A model generated the notes under the pieces. The model was not told where the DNA came from and searched no databases. It saw only the letters and a program-made list of their open reading frames with translations. Positions 12,081-14,028 of a DNA stretch of 14,028 nt are shown one piece after another (position 1 is the stretch's first letter; every line of letters starts with the position of its first letter). The stretch is taken from contig DATHBT010000230.1 of NCBI GenBank assembly GCA_035295985.1, forward strand, positions 1 to 14,028, in the 5' to 3' direction. The translations under genes and the position numbers were made by a program. This DNA comes from JAIVGV01 sp035295985 (GTDB lineage Bacteria; Acidobacteriota; Blastocatellia; Pyrinomonadales; Pyrinomonadaceae).

Positions 12081-12557
12081 ATGAACGAAACGCGCCGGAA
12101 GTTTCTCCGTGCGGGCGCGGTCTCCGCACTATTCGCGGGTCTGACGCTCGTCCCGTCCAAACTGCTCTTCGGTCAGAAGAGGCGCAAGGCCGAGGGCTTC
12201 GGCCCCGCGCACGACGCCAAAACCGATCCAGTCTTCTTCTTCAACGCCGAAGCCTTCGCGGCCTACCTCGGCTCCGAGTTCCTGTTCGACGCGGGCTCGG
12301 GGCGCAGCCGCAATGTGCTCGCGCGGCTCGACAAGGTGACGGACTCCCAGAGCGAGATGCGCGCCCGCCGCGACGCGACGCACGAGGGCCAGTGCTTCAC
12401 GCTCCACTTCAGCGCCCCGGCCGCGAAGCGCGCGGCGCAGCAGGGCACCTACCGCGTCGAGCACGCCGCGCTCGGCCGCTTCTCGCTCTTCCTCGTCCCC
12501 GGCCCGGCGCGCGGCGGCTCCGTACCTTACGTGGCCGTCATCAACCAGCTCGCCTGA
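12081..12557 (+). CDS. Tat-exported small protein resembling DUF6916
   Basis: The 158-residue product begins with a twin-arginine signal: TRRKFLRAGA at residues 4-13 followed by a hydrophobic stretch (VSALFAGLTLV) and a short LFGQK exit. The mature part has FNAEAFAAYLGSEFLFD, CFTLHF, then QGTYRVEHAALGRFSLFLVP and PYVAVIN. The E-H-x-A-L-G-x-x-x-L-F-L-V-P strand and the AV-F/I-N ending are shared with the protein at 13217-13522, so the two are paralogues. The family resembles what I remember as DUF6916; the name is from memory and the function is unknown. Tat export suggests folding in the cytoplasm before transport to the envelope. The GNAT gene follows after 83 bases. The divergent collar operon lies upstream. 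Confidence 0.85.
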   Translation: MNETRRKFLRAGAVSALFAGLTLVPSKLLFGQKRRKAEGFGPAHDAKTDPVFFFNAEAFAAYLGSEFLFDAGSGRSRNVLARLDKVTDSQSEMRARRDATHEGQCFTLHFSAPAAKRAAQQGTYRVEHAALGRFSLFLVPGPARGGSVPYVAVINQLA

Positions 12558-12640
12558 GCGCCGGCCCCGGAGCGCCGCCAGCGAACGCAAACCCCTCACT
12601 ATATTTTCGCGCCCCGCCGGACTCCGGGGAGGGTTCTGCC

Positions 12641-13147
12641 TTGACCGAAACGCAGACAGAGCAGGCTCCGGCCGTTGACACGCGCCCGGTCGCGCCCGAA
12701 GACGACGACTTCCTGCTCGACGTTTACGCCTCGACACGCGCGGACGAGATGGCGCTCGTCCCCTGGACGCAGGAGCAGAAGCGCGCCTTCCTCAAAATGC
12801 AGCTCGACGCGCAGCGCGCCGAGTACGAGAGGCGGTTCCCCGAAGCCGACTACCGCGTCATCCTCGTCGCGGGGCGGCCGGCGGGCCGCCTGTGGGTGGC
12901 GCGCACGCCCGAGCAGATACGCCTGCTCGACATCGCCCTCCTGCCCGAGTTCCGCAACCGCGGGGCCGGCGCGCTGCTCCTGCGCCGGCTGACGGACGAG
13001 TCCGAGCGCACGGGCCTGCCCCTCCGGCACATGGTCTTCCAGTTGAACGAGGAGGCCCTGCGCTTCTACGAGCGCCTCGGCTTCACGCGCCTCGAACTGC
13101 ACGGTGCCTACTGGGAGATGGAGAAGAAAGTGGGCGGTGAGCGGTGA
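12641..13147 (+). CDS. GNAT-family N-acetyltransferase
   Basis: The predicted enzyme (168 residues) would transfer an acetyl group from acetyl-CoA to an unknown amine. Motif A is clear: LLDIALLPEFRNRGAGALLL (95-114), whose R-N-R-G-A-G loop binds the CoA pyrophosphate. Motif B follows as VFQLNEEALRFYERLGFTRL (132-151), with Asn136 and Tyr143 in the usual places. Residues 71-89 form the preceding beta strands (YRVILVAGRPAGRLWVA). The TTG start at 12641 is chosen because GGGGAGGG (12626-12633) lies seven bases upstream and the resulting length is normal for the family. The open frame continues further upstream without fitting the family. The C-terminal codons and stop lie in a GGTGAGC repeat. 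It probably shares a transcript with the Tat-protein gene. The substrate could be a protein encoded nearby, but nothing shows it. Confidence 0.88.
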   Translation: MTETQTEQAPAVDTRPVAPEDDDFLLDVYASTRADEMALVPWTQEQKRAFLKMQLDAQRAEYERRFPEADYRVILVAGRPAGRLWVARTPEQIRLLDIALLPEFRNRGAGALLLRRLTDESERTGLPLRHMVFQLNEEALRFYERLGFTRLELHGAYWEMEKKVGGER

Positions 13148-13216
13148 GCAGAACGCAGACGGGGCGGAGCACGCTCGTGCCCTCTCACTGACTGCTCACT
13201 GCTTACCGCTCACCGC
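13134..13216. repeat. Heptamer (GGTGAGC) inverted repeat at convergent gene ends
   Basis: GCGGTGAGCGGTGAGCAG at 13134-13151 matches the reverse complement of 13199-13216 at 17 of 18 bases, with a 47-base spacer that holds a further partial copy (CTGCTCACT). Each arm is built from tandem heptamer units of the GGTGAGC kind. It lies between the convergent GNAT and DUF6916-like genes and may act as a two-way terminator. The left arm supplies the GNAT stop codon, and the right arm abuts the stop codon of the opposing gene. Confidence 0.75.
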
Positions 13217-13522
13217 TCACCCCTCTTTGGGGTAGTTGAAGACGGCCTCGTAGCGGTAGCCGTCGGCCTCGCGGGCGACGGGGACGAGGAAGAGATCGAG
13301 CGTGCCGAGCGCCGGGTGTTCGAGCGTGAAGATGTGCTGCTGCAGGACGAAGTGAAGGCCGCCGCGGAAGAGGAGCGAGAAGCTGTAGGAGTTTTCGAAG
13401 TGGCCTTCGCCGCCCGTGATCTCGACCAGCTCAAGCTCCAGCGGCTCCTCCTCGCCGCGCAGCAGCCGGAAGGTCGTGTTCAGGTGTGGCTCGAAGTCCT
13501 CACGGCTCATCCTCTCAAGCAT
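13217..13522 (-). CDS. Small DUF6916-like protein, cytoplasmic paralogue
   Basis: From the ATG at 13522 the product is 101 residues: MSREDFEPHLNTTFRLL near the N-terminus, LELELVEITGGEG, YSFSLLFRGGLHFVLQQHIF, TLEHPALGTLDLFLVP and GYRYEAVFNYP. The H-P-A-L-G-x-x-x-L-F-L-V-P strand and A-V-F-N ending match the Tat-exported protein at 12081-12557. A longer frame reaches an ATG at 13684, but its extra 54 residues are unlike the family and would run through a 14-bp hairpin, so I prefer 13522, which has GAGAGGGG ten bases upstream. A second ATG at 13510 has no spacing for a ribosome site. There is no export signal. The fold is predicted to be all-beta from the alternating hydrophobic pattern; function unknown. 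Confidence 0.83.
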   Translation of the reverse strand: MLERMSREDFEPHLNTTFRLLRGEEEPLELELVEITGGEGHFENSYSFSLLFRGGLHFVLQQHIFTLEHPALGTLDLFLVPVAREADGYRYEAVFNYPKEG

Positions 13523-13628
13523 CGTCCGAAAACCCCTCTCGCCGTCGGCTCGCGCGGCCGGGAGCTTCCGCGCCGCGCTCTGAAGAACGGCCAAGTTTAA
13601 CCACAAAAATCTTCGGGACGAAACGGCG

Positions 13629-13661
13629 GGGGGCGCGTGAGACTTTTTCTCACGCGCCCCC
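13629..13661. other. Perfect 14-bp hairpin between two minus-strand genes
   Basis: Bases 13629-13642 pair fully with 13648-13661 around a 5-base loop that reads CTTTT on the plus strand. It lies 44 bases after the stop of the DUF4097-like gene and about 107 bases before the start of the DUF6916-like gene. No U-tract follows the stem in either direction, so it may be a processing or attenuation hairpin, or a terminator of an unusual kind. Confidence 0.7.
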
Positions 13662-13704
13662 GCTTCGTCATGAACATCAAACACGCGCCGCGCGCCGGCC
13701 GCTC

Positions 13705-14028
13705 TCAGGGCTGCGGGCGCGCGCCGCCGAGCCGCTCGAAGCGTATGACGCCCGCGCCGACCTCGAAGGTGAAGCGCGCGCCGCCCGAGCCTGCGCGCCC
13801 GCGCAGCGTGCGCTCCGCGACTTGCGCACCCTCGTCGAGCGCGAGCGCGCCGTCGGCGTTCTCGACGCGGCCCGCGCCCGCGACCGTCGCCTCGATCTCG
13901 CCGTTGAAGCCCGCGGGCACGGCGACCGTGAGCTGGCCCGACGCCAGGCGGACGGTCGCCCCGCGCCCGCGCCAGCTACGCTCAGGCACGCGCAGCAGCA
14001 CCGAGCCGCCGACGAGCGTCGCCGACAC
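13705..14028 (-). CDS. DUF4097-like beta-repeat (putative adhesin) protein, C-terminal end
   Basis: Only the last 108 codons are visible; the frame is open to the window edge. The GTG at 14028 is probably an internal Val. The sequence is made of short beta strands: ATLVGGSVLLRVPE, VRLASGQLTVAVPAGFNGEI, EATVAGAGRVENADG, then GGARFTFEVGAGVIRFERL at the end. The I-E-A-x-x-x-x-G-x-V-E-N and F-E-V-G-A-G-x-I-R-F strands, with G-x-G turns, fit the repeating strand pattern of DUF4097 putative adhesins. The assignment is by pattern and moderate only. It reads toward the DUF6916-like gene and may share its transcript. Confidence 0.6.
   Translation of the reverse strand: MSATLVGGSVLLRVPERSWRGRGATVRLASGQLTVAVPAGFNGEIEATVAGAGRVENADGALALDEGAQVAERTLRGRAGSGGARFTFEVGAGVIRFERLGGARPQP

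Noticed and set aside
11749..12129. Minus-strand open frame of 126 codons in the divergent control region
   Set aside because: No ribosome binding site, no protein pattern, many Arg/Pro residues, and it overlaps the start of the Tat-signal gene.
12129..12737. Minus-strand open frame of 202 codons opposite the Tat-protein gene
   Set aside because: It is antisense to a gene with a clear twin-arginine signal and to the GNAT start; composition is that of an antisense shadow.
13570..13625. Possible promoter (TAAACT-like -10) before the DUF6916-like gene on the minus strand
   Set aside because: The -10 box matches only four of six positions and no acceptable -35 box sits at the right distance.
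13523..13684. N-terminal extension of the DUF6916-like protein from the ATG at 13684
   Set aside because: The extra 54 residues are unlike the family, would read through a perfect 14-bp hairpin, and the internal ATG at 13522 has a purine-rich site and gives the family's usual length.

Overview
The window is very G+C-rich bacterial DNA with gene-dense layout and clear AAGGAG-type ribosome binding sites. The protein families seen (a giant secreted beta-strand-repeat protein with lamin-tail, Calx-beta and LamG domains, plus phage tail-collar proteins outside a phage) are of a kind I associate with environmental soil bacteria such as Acidobacteriota (Blastocatellia/Pyrinomonadaceae). That taxonomic guess is inference from protein style and base composition only; there is no rRNA or marker gene here.

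Layout. Positions 1-9832 are one uninterrupted minus-strand reading frame that starts at an ATG at 9832 and runs off the left edge without a stop. At least 3277 residues are visible: a Sec signal peptide, a DUF11-like and a cadherin-like domain, a very long beta-helix, a Q/P-rich hinge, a second conserved-repeat domain, Ig-like, a second (choice-of-anchor-Q style) beta-helix, LamG, several cadherin-like repeats, Ig-like, Calx-beta and lamin-tail domains. Upstream of it on the same strand (10024-11602) are three tandem, divergent paralogues of a small tail-collar protein, each with its own strong ribosome binding site and 11-20 bp gaps. A 478-bp non-coding divergent promoter region (11603-12080) separates them from a plus-strand pair: a Tat-signal-bearing small protein (12081-12557) and a GNAT acetyltransferase (12641-13147). 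Converging on these from the right is a second, signal-less paralogue of the small protein (13217-13522, minus), and at the right edge the C-terminal end of a DUF4097-like beta-repeat protein (13705-14028, minus).

How it may work together. Three collar paralogues, a giant secreted adhesin-like protein, two related small beta proteins (one exported by Tat, one apparently cytoplasmic) and an acetyltransferase occupy about 14 kb with no phage structural, replication, integrase or lysis genes. I read it as a candidate domesticated tail-collar/surface-protein module, not a prophage. The link between the parts rests on proximity and shared orientation and is a hypothesis. No tRNA, rRNA, CRISPR array, insertion sequence or attachment site was found.
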